From positions 1 to 64,000 of the forward strand of contig NZ_CBVI010000089.1 of the NCBI RefSeq assembly GCF_000513195.1: DNA of 64,000 nt, given 5' to 3'. Below, piece by piece: positions 1 through 7,585 of the stretch. The stretch is from Bacteroides timonensis. Its GTDB lineage: Bacteria; Bacteroidota; Bacteroidia; Bacteroidales; Bacteroidaceae. The notes under the pieces are model-generated. The model searched no databases. It was not told the origin of the DNA and was given only the letters and a program-made list of their open reading frames with translations. The first letter of the stretch is position 1. Every line of letters starts with the position of its first letter. A program made the position numbers and the translations under genes.

Positions 1-793
1 ACTCATGATTAGTAAATCCTCTGTTCTTATCTGAAAGAATCAGTGTTTCTTTACCATCCACATAATTCACCAACCAAAGTTCACTAATCCCCGATGTAGA
101 GTTACGGACACAGATAAAAGAATCGTTACTGTTCCCCACAATACATGGATTATAGCCACGGGCACAAGACGTCAACGCCCCATTTTCTAAATCCAAAGAC
201 CAGATAAAAGGTCCCGATTTGTCAACACGTGTAAAGAACAATAGTTTTCCATCCATTGTAATGACGGGATTCTTGTCAATGCTATTATTAGTAAGTTGCC
301 GCATAATGCTGCCCGCATGTGCATTAGTAGCGCCTATTTGTATACGCTGAATATCCGATTTATCAGAAAAATACAAATTCCCGTCATTTCCCCATGAGAA
401 ATCATTAACATCCCTAAACGTACGTTGCGTAGAAGTACCTTGCGCACCCGCCTTGCGAATCATAATATTCCATTGCTTATTGATACTGCTTACATATCCC
501 AATTCCAGACCATCAGGTGAGATAGAGAGCAGCCTCTCCGTACCCCAGTATACATTACTATTTTTACACCCTCCTATAGTAGTAGAGGCAAAGTTTCCTT
601 TTGCCAAAAAGCCCACCCCTCCGGCTGAATTATTTCCTATTACAGAATTTGATGCCTCATCCGTAATCTTCATAACATTCAAGCCGCTTTCTTCCGGTGC
701 ATACAAATCAAGAAACTTACCGGAACCACATGCGGAGAGAGATAATATGCATACCACCATTATCCCACTTTTTAAACAAACATTCTTTCTCAT
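1..793 (-). CDS. Beta-propeller (TolB-like) lipoprotein, C-terminus cut by window edge
   Basis: The frame is open from an ATG at 791-793 to the window edge, so about 264 residues of the N-terminal part are visible. The start gives a short signal peptide ending in a lipobox (LSAC), so the product should be a lipoprotein. The body contains repeated short strands with patterns such as LLSISPDGLELGY, DFSWGNDGNLYF and NPVITMDGKLLFFT, typical of TolB/WD40-like propeller blades. It lies 26 bp after the accessory gene at 820-1101 on the same strand and is probably the last visible gene of the CXXX-peptide operon. Its role is unknown; a surface or periplasmic scaffold is a guess. Confidence 0.75.
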   Translation of the reverse strand, partial: MRKNVCLKSGIMVVCILSLSACGSGKFLDLYAPEESGLNVMKITDEASNSVIGNNSAGGVGFLAKGNFASTTIGGCKNSNVYWGTERLLSISPDGLELGYVSSINKQWNIMIRKAGAQGTSTQRTFRDVNDFSWGNDGNLYFSDKSDIQRIQIGATNAHAGSIMRQLTNNSIDKNPVITMDGKLLFFTRVDKSGPFIWSLDLENGALTSCARGYNPCIVGNSNDSFICVRNSTSGISELWLVNYVDGKETLILSDKNRGFTNHE

Positions 794-819
794 AATATTA
801 CATTATAAATAATAAAACA

Positions 820-1101
820 TTATTCTTCATAAACCAGATAAATCTCATTCGTACTAAAATTAATCTCCCAATTACCTTTCTCGCACTGTTCCCATTGATA
901 TTGATCTGACATACGATCCCACCAGTCCTGAAATTTTCTTCCTGTCTCTCCAAGATCTTTCACCAGTTTTTCATACAACATCTCATTACTCCCTGTTACG
1001 ATTTTGGCCAACTCATTCAGCCCATTCCGGCGTTCAAAGAGAACCTGAATCTCAAGTTTCTCTTCTTCTGTAACTGCTCCTACCAATTTCTTCATAATCA
1101 T
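820..1101 (-). CDS. Small CXXX-repeat peptide modification system protein
   Basis: A 93-residue soluble protein with no signal peptide or membrane segment. It is mostly helical in appearance, with an acidic and aromatic middle part (KFQDWWDRMSDQYQWE) and an end ending in IYLVYEE. Size, sequence and position beside a SPASM radical SAM enzyme and a CXXX-repeat peptide match the small accessory protein known from CXXX-repeat peptide modification loci of Bacteroides (recalled family, not searched). It starts 13 bp after the maturase gene. It could be a peptide-recognition or chaperone component acting in the cytoplasm; its mechanism is unknown. Confidence 0.65.
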   Translation of the reverse strand: MIMKKLVGAVTEEEKLEIQVLFERRNGLNELAKIVTGSNEMLYEKLVKDLGETGRKFQDWWDRMSDQYQWEQCEKGNWEINFSTNEIYLVYEE

Positions 1102-1114
1102 ATCTCATTACATT

Positions 1115-2056
1115 TTAATATTTCTTTCTCACATCAAACGGATCCAAATAATCTATCTCAGTTATTTCCCTGCCTTGTAGAAAGCACCCCGATTTACGTA
1201 TCTCTTGCAACAAACCACGCGAGGCATTGCGTTCCAGATGGGCAGTCACGCATTGCTCATGCGAAGGGGTATTCACTTCCAGGGTCGTTTTTCTATTCAG
1301 CCAAATACAACGCCTGCATTGATATGCATCACAATGCTTGCATAACGGTGCATGGCTCAGACGGTATAACTGAGGATTCCTAATATCAAGTCCCTTATCC
1401 AAATCACCAATGGAATAGCCCTCACCTGACAGATAAAAAGCAGGACAAACATAAAATTTTCCGTCCGGAGCAAGCGTTATATTCTCCCATCCGGCATTAC
1501 AGTTATTCATACTATCAAGCAGCATACGGTCAGTCAGCAGATTGAATTGGGGGATTGTCTCCTCATTATAAAAACCCTTTAACTGAAAAGCCAGTTCAGC
1601 CAACACAGACTTATACTTATCAAAGTCAGCTTCTGTAAAAGTATCCACATCAGTCAGTATTATATTCAAGCGGGCGACATGAATCAACATCTTTCCCACT
1701 TTCTCATAATGACTGAAAAAATCCTCTTTCTTCGTTCTCAGTACATAGACCTTATCCCTGTCCATATTTCGGCCTTCCGGATTCTCCCAATAATCCCAAA
1801 TGACAATATCCGCTCCAGCGCAACAGGCAACAGGCATAATTTTACAATGCTCCGTCGTTTCTATGATTTCCTCATATTTCTGAGGTAATTCGTAATCAGG
1901 ATAAACAAACTGAACCATCAGATTCTCTTTCATTGCCAGAAGAATAGCAGCCCGCAAATCCTGCAAACTGATTAGCTTATGTTCCGTCTTCGTATTCTCA
2001 TAATGACAATAGGACGTACTGGTGTCATCCAATAAAACAATTAAATATTTCAGCAT
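1115..2056 (-). CDS. SPASM-like CXXX repeat peptide maturase without the radical SAM motif
   Basis: A 313-residue cytoplasmic protein. The N-terminal half lacks any CxxxCxxC motif, so it should not cleave SAM by the classical route. The C-terminal third carries a SPASM-like cysteine set: NNCNAGW near residue 185, FYVCPAF about 20 residues later, a CKHCDAYQCRRC cluster near 232-250 and one more Cys downstream. That is enough to ligate auxiliary Fe-S clusters. The gene overlaps the radical SAM gene by 7 bp, which suggests translational coupling and a physical partnership. The likely family is the CXXX repeat peptide maturase named alongside CXXX-target radical SAM enzymes. A divided enzyme pair acting on the Cys-rich peptide at 3251-3787 is the simplest reading. 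Confidence 0.7.
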   Translation of the reverse strand: MLKYLIVLLDDTSTSYCHYENTKTEHKLISLQDLRAAILLAMKENLMVQFVYPDYELPQKYEEIIETTEHCKIMPVACCAGADIVIWDYWENPEGRNMDRDKVYVLRTKKEDFFSHYEKVGKMLIHVARLNIILTDVDTFTEADFDKYKSVLAELAFQLKGFYNEETIPQFNLLTDRMLLDSMNNCNAGWENITLAPDGKFYVCPAFYLSGEGYSIGDLDKGLDIRNPQLYRLSHAPLCKHCDAYQCRRCIWLNRKTTLEVNTPSHEQCVTAHLERNASRGLLQEIRKSGCFLQGREITEIDYLDPFDVRKKY

Positions 2057-3222
2057 GGTTCGCCCCCCGATTCCATTTTACGCAAAAGCCTGTTCCAATA
2101 ATAATTATTAGCCCTTACCCGTGCCTTGTGCATTTTACAGATAGCTGTAGAACGCTGGTAGATGGTAGAAGTATCGGCTGCATCGTAGTTTTCTCCCTGA
2201 CACCATGCGCATCCACTTGCCACTTCACAATCGATGCACTCTTGCATACTTTGCGTACAACGGTCCAATGTCAAGAAAGGCCGCAACTTGTTCTTGTCAA
2301 TGCCATCATGAATATTACCAATGATCCAAGCTTTCTTATTACGGAGGGAGTATTGTGCAAAACGGGTACACGGGTAAAAATTTCCCATTGCATCTACAGC
2401 CAGCATCATGCCCGCACCGCACCAATTCTGATTCTGCAACTTACAATCCAATGGTTTCCCTAAATGCTCACCAAAAAAAGAACAAGAATAATCCCGGTAA
2501 TAGCCATTATCAATGATAGCATCCGCCAGCATCAGCAGTTGTTCTTCAAACAGCCTGTCATCTCCTGCTTTCCATACATCTTCAAACACACAGTTAATGT
2601 TCACTTCATGAATGCCCAAAGCATAAAGATGAAGAACACTTTCCTTGATATAAGGAATATCGGCACTGCTGATAGTCACTTTCGTACTTGCATCAGGAAA
2701 CTGCGACAACCATAAAGGAATGTTGCGCACAACATCTTTATAAGATCCCCGTCCGCTTGCCTTATACACACGGTTCAGGTCATGCTTCATCTCCGTACCG
2801 TCAATGGTAATGCCAATACTGAGATGTTCCTTATTTTTCAGGATAAATTGCTGTACCTTTTCTTCATGGTAATTGATGCCATTTGTAGAAAAGCTGAAGC
2901 GGTAAGCGCCAAACCAATGATGATTTCTTTGGAATTGTTCAACCTTGATATAATCACAAATCTTATCTATCAGGTCTATTTCCAGAAAAGGCTCTCCGCC
3001 TATGAAATCCCATACCACAGACTCCTCGGGAAAATCCTTTTCACGTTCTAATACATAGTCAATAGCTTGTTTGGCTACCTCCCAAGACATACGCTCTTTC
3101 GAGTTTTTACCTACGAGGTAGCAATATTTACAAGCGAGTTGGCAGTCTTTCGTGACAATAAAAGTGATATTCTTTGCCATTCCAGACTTCCAGTCCACTT
3201 CCTTCTTTTTAATTCCTTCCAT
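2050..3222 (-). CDS. SPASM-domain radical SAM peptide maturase (CXXX-repeat target)
   Basis: A 390-residue radical SAM enzyme. The cluster motif CQLACKYC lies at residues 27-34 (Cys 27, 31, 34). The core barrel follows with a GGEPFLE stretch. The C-terminal SPASM domain begins at CGAGMML (about residue 267) and ends in the CIDCEVASGCAWC cluster (about 322-339). Enzymes of this architecture install thioether or C-C cross-links in ribosomal peptides (sactipeptide and ranthipeptide maturases). The gene sits 28 bp after the Cys-rich precursor and overlaps the next maturase gene, so the precursor is the expected substrate. The chemistry itself is inferred from the family; there is no transporter or dedicated protease gene in the visible operon. 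Confidence 0.88.
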   Translation of the reverse strand: MEGIKKKEVDWKSGMAKNITFIVTKDCQLACKYCYLVGKNSKERMSWEVAKQAIDYVLEREKDFPEESVVWDFIGGEPFLEIDLIDKICDYIKVEQFQRNHHWFGAYRFSFSTNGINYHEEKVQQFILKNKEHLSIGITIDGTEMKHDLNRVYKASGRGSYKDVVRNIPLWLSQFPDASTKVTISSADIPYIKESVLHLYALGIHEVNINCVFEDVWKAGDDRLFEEQLLMLADAIIDNGYYRDYSCSFFGEHLGKPLDCKLQNQNWCGAGMMLAVDAMGNFYPCTRFAQYSLRNKKAWIIGNIHDGIDKNKLRPFLTLDRCTQSMQECIDCEVASGCAWCQGENYDAADTSTIYQRSTAICKMHKARVRANNYYWNRLLRKMESGGEPC

Positions 3223-3250
3223 TTTTAAAATATAACGAATATTTTAAAAG

Positions 3251-3787
3251 TTAGTATTTATTGTAACTCCGGCACCCATTCCGGCATCCCGTTTGACATC
3301 CAAACATACAAGTACCCTTACACTGCCCCAAACAGGTTGAAACACATGCACCACGACAAGTTGTCGTACAAGTTTGTGCACAAGCCAGATTACAACTATT
3401 GCCACAGCCCGAGCAACCGGATGACTTAGCAGAATCCTTACAACCATCACTGCACCCTTCTTTACAACCATTACTACAAAAAGTGCTGCAATCAGAACAA
3501 GAAGATTTGGCTGTATTATCACAACCACTGGAACAGCCTTCTTTACAGCCATTTTTGCAACTATCTCCACAACCACCTTGCGATGTCCCTACGCAACTAT
3601 TACTACAAGTAGAACCACAACCACTCTGTGCCGTTCCCATGCAACTGTTATTACATCCCAACGGTTCATCATCCTTGCTGCAACTATTCAATATAGGAGC
3701 AGTAGCAATAAGCCCTAAAAACGGAATTGCCTTTTTGATGGCGACTTTAAAAAACTCTCTACGTGATATTTCTTTCATACTTTTCAT
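3251..3787 (-). CDS. CXXX-repeat Cys-rich RiPP precursor with Tat-type lipoprotein leader
   Basis: A 178-residue precursor. The leader carries a twin-arginine motif (SRREFFK), a hydrophobic stretch and a lipobox-like ILNSC, so the product looks like a Tat-exported lipoprotein. After it comes a region with about 29 cysteines, mostly spaced C-x3-C; the last part has 12 Cys in an unbroken four-residue period (from CGNSCNLAC to RNGC). The region also holds two near-identical sub-repeats (CKEGCSSGCDNTAKSSC and CKEGCSDGCKDSAKSSG). It lies between a lipoprotein gene and the two maturase genes with gaps of 12 and 28 bp. The cysteines are presumably cross-linked in the cytoplasm before folded export. 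A metal-binding role is the main alternative. The start could also be Met 4. Confidence 0.85.
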   Translation of the reverse strand: MKSMKEISRREFFKVAIKKAIPFLGLIATAPILNSCSKDDEPLGCNNSCMGTAQSGCGSTCSNSCVGTSQGGCGDSCKNGCKEGCSSGCDNTAKSSCSDCSTFCSNGCKEGCSDGCKDSAKSSGCSGCGNSCNLACAQTCTTTCRGACVSTCLGQCKGTCMFGCQTGCRNGCRSYNKY

Positions 3788-3799
3788 AGTAAGCCTAAA

Positions 3800-5629
3800 T
3801 TAGTAACCTTTATAATATTTAGCAGGAACCGTAAAGTGATAACGCAGATTATTCTCAATATTCGTAAATATGATTTCATCTTCCACACGAAAATCAATCC
3901 AATTATATGATTCATATGATTCATATCCATCTTCTCTCTTATAATAAAAAGTACCCATTCCACTTTCTATATATATGGATTGAGAATAATCCGTTTCTTT
4001 CTTCAATTCTCCATTATCTTCAGTTTCAAGCAAATATGTACCTGTCAACTTTATATCATAGGTAAAACTCAGAAAAACCCGATAACGCCAATAGGGATTA
4101 GTATTATCCATTTTCTCATACCGCTCATATGTATATTTAACAAAGAAATCATTCCCTCCAACAGTTTCCACCGACACCTCATCATCGTAATACTCTATCT
4201 TTGAGCCTACACGGCTGTAAGCCCTTAGATAATAAGTAGTCCCCTTACTCAACTTTGTTAAAGACAATCTCAACTTCCCGTCACTACCTACACTTGCTGT
4301 AGTAACATTATCCGTAATCTTAGGATTAGGCGATGTTCCGTAGCATATATCTACTTTCTTCACCCCACTTGGAGCAACAGATGTAAGCTCCACCTTGCCT
4401 TCATATATATTTGTAGGTTCAAAGTGTGTTTTAATAATCCCTGAGGTAGTAAATGTTCCTTGATCTCCATAGTAATATTCCCCGCCCAATTTAGCATATA
4501 TGCGGACATAATAAGCTGTTTCGGGAGTCAGTTCATTCAGCGTGTATACGATCTCATTGCCCGAAAGAGCAACTTTAGTGGCATCAACCGTCGGCATTGA
4601 TGAAGTAGAATAACAAATACCAACCTCATCCATTTGCAAGCCATACGTCGTAATTGTTCCTGAGACCTCTGCCGAAGATGAAGAAATAGAAAAGAATTGA
4701 GGTACTGAAATTTCTACGGTCACTGCCGTAGTAAACATAGCCTGGTCGCCATACTTAGCCGTCCCGTCCACAACAGCATATATGCGGACATAATAAGTAG
4801 TATTTGCCTCCAGCTTGGTCAGGGTGTAAGAAATATCCTCACCGGATAAAACAACCTTCTTGTCATTGACAGTAGGAGATTGGGAAGTAGAGTAGCAAAT
4901 ACCGACTTCCGTGACTTTAACGCCCGAAGCTTTGACAGTTCCCTCCACGAGAGCCGAAACAGAAGTAATATCCGACACCTCCGGTTTAGAAATCTCCACT
5001 CCTCTATTAACGATCGTAATCCGACAGGAGGCCGTTTTATCACCATCATCCGTAGCCGCTTCAATAGTAACCTTTCCCTCGGCTATAGCGGTCACCTTAC
5101 CGGTAGCATCCACCGATGCTATTTTGCTATCTCCCGAGCTCCATGTTACAGCTTTGTTTGTCGCATTCTCCGGTGTCACAACAGTTTCAAGTATCAAGTC
5201 ATCCCCCACCACCATAGTAGACTCTGTAGGTTTAATCGATACTCCTGTCACCCTAACAACCTTGTCCACCACCGTCACTTTACAAGTCGCTGTTTTCTTG
5301 CCGGTAAGTGCTGTTACGGTAATAACCGCTTCCCCGGGTGTTACCGCTGTTACCATTCCAGTCTCATCCACCGTTGCAACACCGGGGATGCTACTGGTCC
5401 ACACATGTCCTTTATCAGGTGTCTCAGCCGGAGTAAAAGAAGCTATCAACCTTTCAGTTTTGCCTTTCTCTAATGTTAACTCACTCTTGTTCAATGCAAT
5501 GTCCGGAATCACAACATCCTCTTTAGTATCCTCTTTACTACAGCTACCAGCCAACGGCAGCATAAGCAAGAAGCCCAATATTACCCAAATGGACTTTGAT
5601 TTACCGGTTGTCTTTTCTCTCTTCAGCAT
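3800..5629 (-). CDS. Large lipoprotein with Big_2 and fibronectin-III-like repeats
   Basis: A 609-residue exported lipoprotein (signal peptide with LAGSC lipobox near residue 30). Two bacterial Ig-like Big_2 domains follow (about residues 40-120 and 125-210), each with the V-T-x-V-x-P/A opening and TASCKVTVVDK-type ends. Three fibronectin-III-like repeats follow, each marked by VGICYSTS or VDICYGTS and a TTYYVRIYA-type strand. The last 110 residues form a separate beta-rich domain. It is the first gene of the CXXX-peptide operon, 12 bp before the precursor. Such proteins are extended surface adhesins or scaffolds, and here it may present or anchor the modified peptide. That link is inference from position only. 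Confidence 0.8.
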   Translation of the reverse strand: MLKREKTTGKSKSIWVILGFLLMLPLAGSCSKEDTKEDVVIPDIALNKSELTLEKGKTERLIASFTPAETPDKGHVWTSSIPGVATVDETGMVTAVTPGEAVITVTALTGKKTATCKVTVVDKVVRVTGVSIKPTESTMVVGDDLILETVVTPENATNKAVTWSSGDSKIASVDATGKVTAIAEGKVTIEAATDDGDKTASCRITIVNRGVEISKPEVSDITSVSALVEGTVKASGVKVTEVGICYSTSQSPTVNDKKVVLSGEDISYTLTKLEANTTYYVRIYAVVDGTAKYGDQAMFTTAVTVEISVPQFFSISSSSAEVSGTITTYGLQMDEVGICYSTSSMPTVDATKVALSGNEIVYTLNELTPETAYYVRIYAKLGGEYYYGDQGTFTTSGIIKTHFEPTNIYEGKVELTSVAPSGVKKVDICYGTSPNPKITDNVTTASVGSDGKLRLSLTKLSKGTTYYLRAYSRVGSKIEYYDDEVSVETVGGNDFFVKYTYERYEKMDNTNPYWRYRVFLSFTYDIKLTGTYLLETEDNGELKKETDYSQSIYIESGMGTFYYKREDGYESYESYNWIDFRVEDEIIFTNIENNLRYHFTVPAKYYKGY

Positions 5630-5677
5630 AATCCATATAGATTAAGCCTATAGACTTCCCCTGATTCGGCAGTATAC

Positions 5678-5957
5678 AAAAAAGACGTGGGAGTCTGTAC
5701 TTTCACTTATCCCAGTCTCAGGCTCTCGCATGCCCATCTCCAAGGATAAGCAACGCAGCTAGCCCACGCCAAGATGAATATACAGAACACCACGCCAAGC
5801 GCAATGTTTGGATAAAACACCTCAAGTGGACGTTCCCGTTGCCGTATCTTCTTGGAAATTTCAAATTTGCGAGATTTGAGACTAGAAGATAACGTTCGTA
5901 AACGTCTTTCTATTAAAATAATAAAAACCTCCCCCCTAACCCACCGGCTAGCTAAGA
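5678..5957 (-). ncRNA. Structured non-coding RNA with closing stem and U-run, 6S-like candidate
   Basis: A promoter at 5964-5995 points into this stretch. The 3' part (5681-5796) folds well by eye. GGCGUGG plus UCUGUA at 5796-5781 pairs with UACAGA plus CCACGUC at 5699-5684, separated by a 3x3 internal loop. Inside it, CUUAUCC (5750-5744) pairs with GGAUAAG (5712-5706), leaving a large asymmetric bubble between the stems. The RNA ends in UUUUUUG. A closing stem, central bubble and inner stem are the general shape of 6S RNA, and Bacteroidetes have such RNAs, but the identity is not proven. The 5' end is set only by the promoter; a shorter processed RNA near 5800 is possible. The same strand has an open frame (5707-5994) that I consider spurious. 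Confidence 0.55.
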
Positions 5958-5963
5958 TTGTGA

Positions 5964-5995
5964 CAAAGTTAAGAAGTCTCACGGTACATGCCAAA
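5964..5995 (-). promoter_or_regulatory. Bacteroides-type promoter for the ncRNA (possibly also the RiPP operon)
   Basis: On the minus strand there is TTTG (plus CAAA, 5992-5995), then a 20 bp spacer, then TAACTTTG (plus CAAAGTTA, 5964-5971). This matches both the -33 and -7 boxes of the Bacteroides housekeeping sigma factor, and it is the best complete promoter in the window. Transcription would begin near 5957. No equally good promoter lies between the ncRNA U-run (about 5678) and the first RiPP operon gene (5629), so read-through from here may feed that operon. Confidence 0.65.
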
Positions 5996-6094
5996 TTATT
6001 CAGGATGTTTTTAATCCTTTTTTTTTACCGCATAGTATCCGTTTAGGCCCTAATAGCCATCCGGATAACCATGAGAAAGAGATATCCAGCCCGC

Positions 6095-6148
6095 ACCTTC
6101 TCCCTACTTACTCCCTACCTACTCCTTCTTATTATATAGGGAGAAGGT
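6095..6148. repeat. 12-bp perfect inverted repeat, 30 bp apart
   Basis: ACCTTCTCCCTA at 6095-6106 is exactly complementary to TAGGGAGAAGGT at 6137-6148. The spacer holds two more CTCCCTAC-like copies (direct repeats). No gene ends here, so an ordinary terminator is not expected. It lies in the 5630-6395 gap, which otherwise holds the ncRNA and two promoters. Confidence 0.6.
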
Positions 6149-6277
6149 AAGACGTAACCCTGTCTGATACTGGTAATATTTATGCCGAAACACTGCATCA
6201 CATACATTCTCTCCGTATATTCATAAATTCTTGAAAATAAACTCAGCAAATCAAAAGAAAAAGCAAACGTTTATTCA

Positions 6278-6285
6278 TACCTTTG
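6278..6285 (+). promoter_or_regulatory. -7 box for the DUF6266 gene
   Basis: TACCTTTG matches the Bacteroides -7 consensus TAnnTTTG and stands about 110 bp before the GTG start at 6396. No clear -33 box precedes it, so this is a moderate call. Confidence 0.45.
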
Positions 6286-6395
6286 CGATGCGACGTACCT
6301 CAAAGAGCAACGCATGAAGAGTTAGAAAAGCCGTAATCAAGCTTCTCTTCCCCTTCACAAACAACAAAACATAAATAACTAAAAATTAAACTATC

Positions 6396-6803
6396 GTGGG
6401 AAAAATTAAAAAAGGAGCTTTCGGCGAACTCACGGGAAAAGTAGGAAATCTGGTAGGTTGTACATGGAAAGGTGTGCCTTACATGAGAACCCGCCCTACA
6501 CATATGACCAATCCACGCACCAAAAAGCAACAAGGGCAATGCAATAAATTTCAGATAGCACTCAGCTTCCTCAAAACAATCACCCCGTTTCTGCGCATCG
6601 GATACCGGGAATTTGCAGAAGGACAGACAGCTTTCAACGCTGCCATATCTTATGTGATGAAAAATGCCTTGACAGACAGCGAGCAAGGACTGGAACTTCC
6701 CAAAGACTGGAAAGGCGATACTTTGATAGCCTATCTAGGCTTTTGCAGTGTAAACGATAAAAGCGTAACCAACAGCGTATGCCTGCCACTTAACGTTTCA
6801 TAA
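6396..6803 (+). CDS. DUF6266 family protein, shortened version
   Basis: A 135-residue protein starting with GTG (GKIKKGAFGELTGKVGNLVG). The N-terminal block, including WKGVPYMRTRP and NPRTKKQQGQ, is typical of the DUF6266 family of Bacteroidales. The C-terminal block (AYLGFCSVNDKSVTNSVCLPLNV) matches the usual family end. The family is normally near 200 residues. Here the central segment after YVMKNAL is missing, with the two ends joined in frame, so this looks like an internal deletion or a naturally short member. Function is unknown. It overlaps the convergent AlkD-like gene by 14 bp at the stop codons. Confidence 0.65.
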   Translation: MGKIKKGAFGELTGKVGNLVGCTWKGVPYMRTRPTHMTNPRTKKQQGQCNKFQIALSFLKTITPFLRIGYREFAEGQTAFNAAISYVMKNALTDSEQGLELPKDWKGDTLIAYLGFCSVNDKSVTNSVCLPLNVS

Positions 6804-7491
6804 ATTCCTGTCGCTCTTCTTCCGGGAATTTCTCTATCGCATAGCGCAACATTGTGCGAGGCATCGTCGTGCAATGTTTTTCGAGAAACCGCACCAGCAA
6901 GTCTTTGTCCCGCTTTCCCATTTCACGCAGCATCCAGCCCACGGCTTTCCGCATCAGGTCATGGCGAGTGTGCAGGAAGTGCTCGGAGAGAGCTAAGATG
7001 TCGATGAAATCGTAGTTTTTGATGAGTGCCCAGGTGGAGACTACTGCAATGCGTTGGTCCCAAAGCAAACTGCTATTCGCCAGGCGATAGAGGACATCAC
7101 GGGGTTTATCCTTCAGATATTCGCCTACAATGCCCGGTGCGGACAGGTCTACAAGATCCCAGTTATTGATACGGGCAGTCTGCGTCAGGTAAAAGTCGAA
7201 AAGCTCTTTTCTATCGGTTTCATCGCACTTTTTAAAGCGCTCCACCAGCATCAGCAAGGCACAAAGGCGACATTCATGCCATTCACTTTGCAGCAACTCT
7301 ACCATTACCTCGAATGGTGCATCTTTATGACGCTTCGCCACAATACGGGTGTTAGGAACTACGATACCCAGAAATTTATCACCTTCTCCGTATTGTCCCT
7401 TTCCGGTTTTGAAGAAATTAGGAAGGTATTCCCGCTTCACAGGATCAATGTATTGTTCCAGTTCTTGCTGGATTTCTTTTGCATTCTGCAT
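6790..7491 (-). CDS. DNA alkylation repair protein, AlkD-like HEAT-repeat fold
   Basis: About 233 residues from the ATG at 7491. The frame also opens upstream with a TTG, but a -7 box at 7513-7520 places the transcript start just before this ATG, so the shorter form is chosen. Family signatures are NNWDLVDLSAPGIVGEYL in the middle, DLMRKAVGWMLREMGKRD and TMLRYAIEKFP near the end, arranged as repeated helical pairs. AlkD-type enzymes are DNA glycosylases that excise positively charged alkylated bases without base flipping. It is a single gene, cytoplasmic, with no functional tie to its neighbours. Confidence 0.88.
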   Translation of the reverse strand: MQNAKEIQQELEQYIDPVKREYLPNFFKTGKGQYGEGDKFLGIVVPNTRIVAKRHKDAPFEVMVELLQSEWHECRLCALLMLVERFKKCDETDRKELFDFYLTQTARINNWDLVDLSAPGIVGEYLKDKPRDVLYRLANSSLLWDQRIAVVSTWALIKNYDFIDILALSEHFLHTRHDLMRKAVGWMLREMGKRDKDLLVRFLEKHCTTMPRTMLRYAIEKFPEEERQEFMKR

Positions 7492-7512
7492 TTTCTTAAA
7501 TTTAGTAGAGCA

Positions 7513-7520
7513 CAAAAATA
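7513..7520 (-). promoter_or_regulatory. -7 box for the AlkD-like gene
   Basis: On the minus strand TATTTTTG (plus CAAAAATA) fits TAnnTTTG. The expected transcript start is about 15 nt before the ATG at 7491, which supports that start over the upstream TTG. Confidence 0.5.
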
Positions 7521-7585
7521 CCGTTTTTCATTTTATTTTTCACATTGACACACAGAATATAAAACGGGTACCTTGGGTATATTCT

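Noticed and set aside
3399..3803. Plus-strand frame of 134 codons rich in Gln, Pro and Leu across the Cys-rich precursor
   Set aside because: It is the complement of the Cys-rich repeat; the composition follows from the TGC/TGT codons on the other strand.
4880..5645. Two long plus-strand frames (197 and 244 codons) opposite the Big_2/FN3 lipoprotein
   Set aside because: They mirror the repetitive Thr/Val-rich minus-strand gene, have no promoter or family features and overlap each other.
5707..5994. 95-codon open frame on the minus strand with one hydrophobic segment
   Set aside because: Its start lies upstream of the predicted transcript start (about 5957), and the region folds into stems typical of a structured RNA. 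I treat it as chance coding over the ncRNA.
6013..6028. Plus-strand hairpin AGGAT/ATCCT followed by eight T, possible terminator
   Set aside because: The stem is only 5 bp and no plus-strand gene ends before it. It may be chance in A/T-rich DNA.
6300..6686. Minus-strand frame of 128 codons opposite the DUF6266 gene
   Set aside because: The plus-strand frame has clear DUF6266 motifs and a -7 box, and the minus frame has neither.
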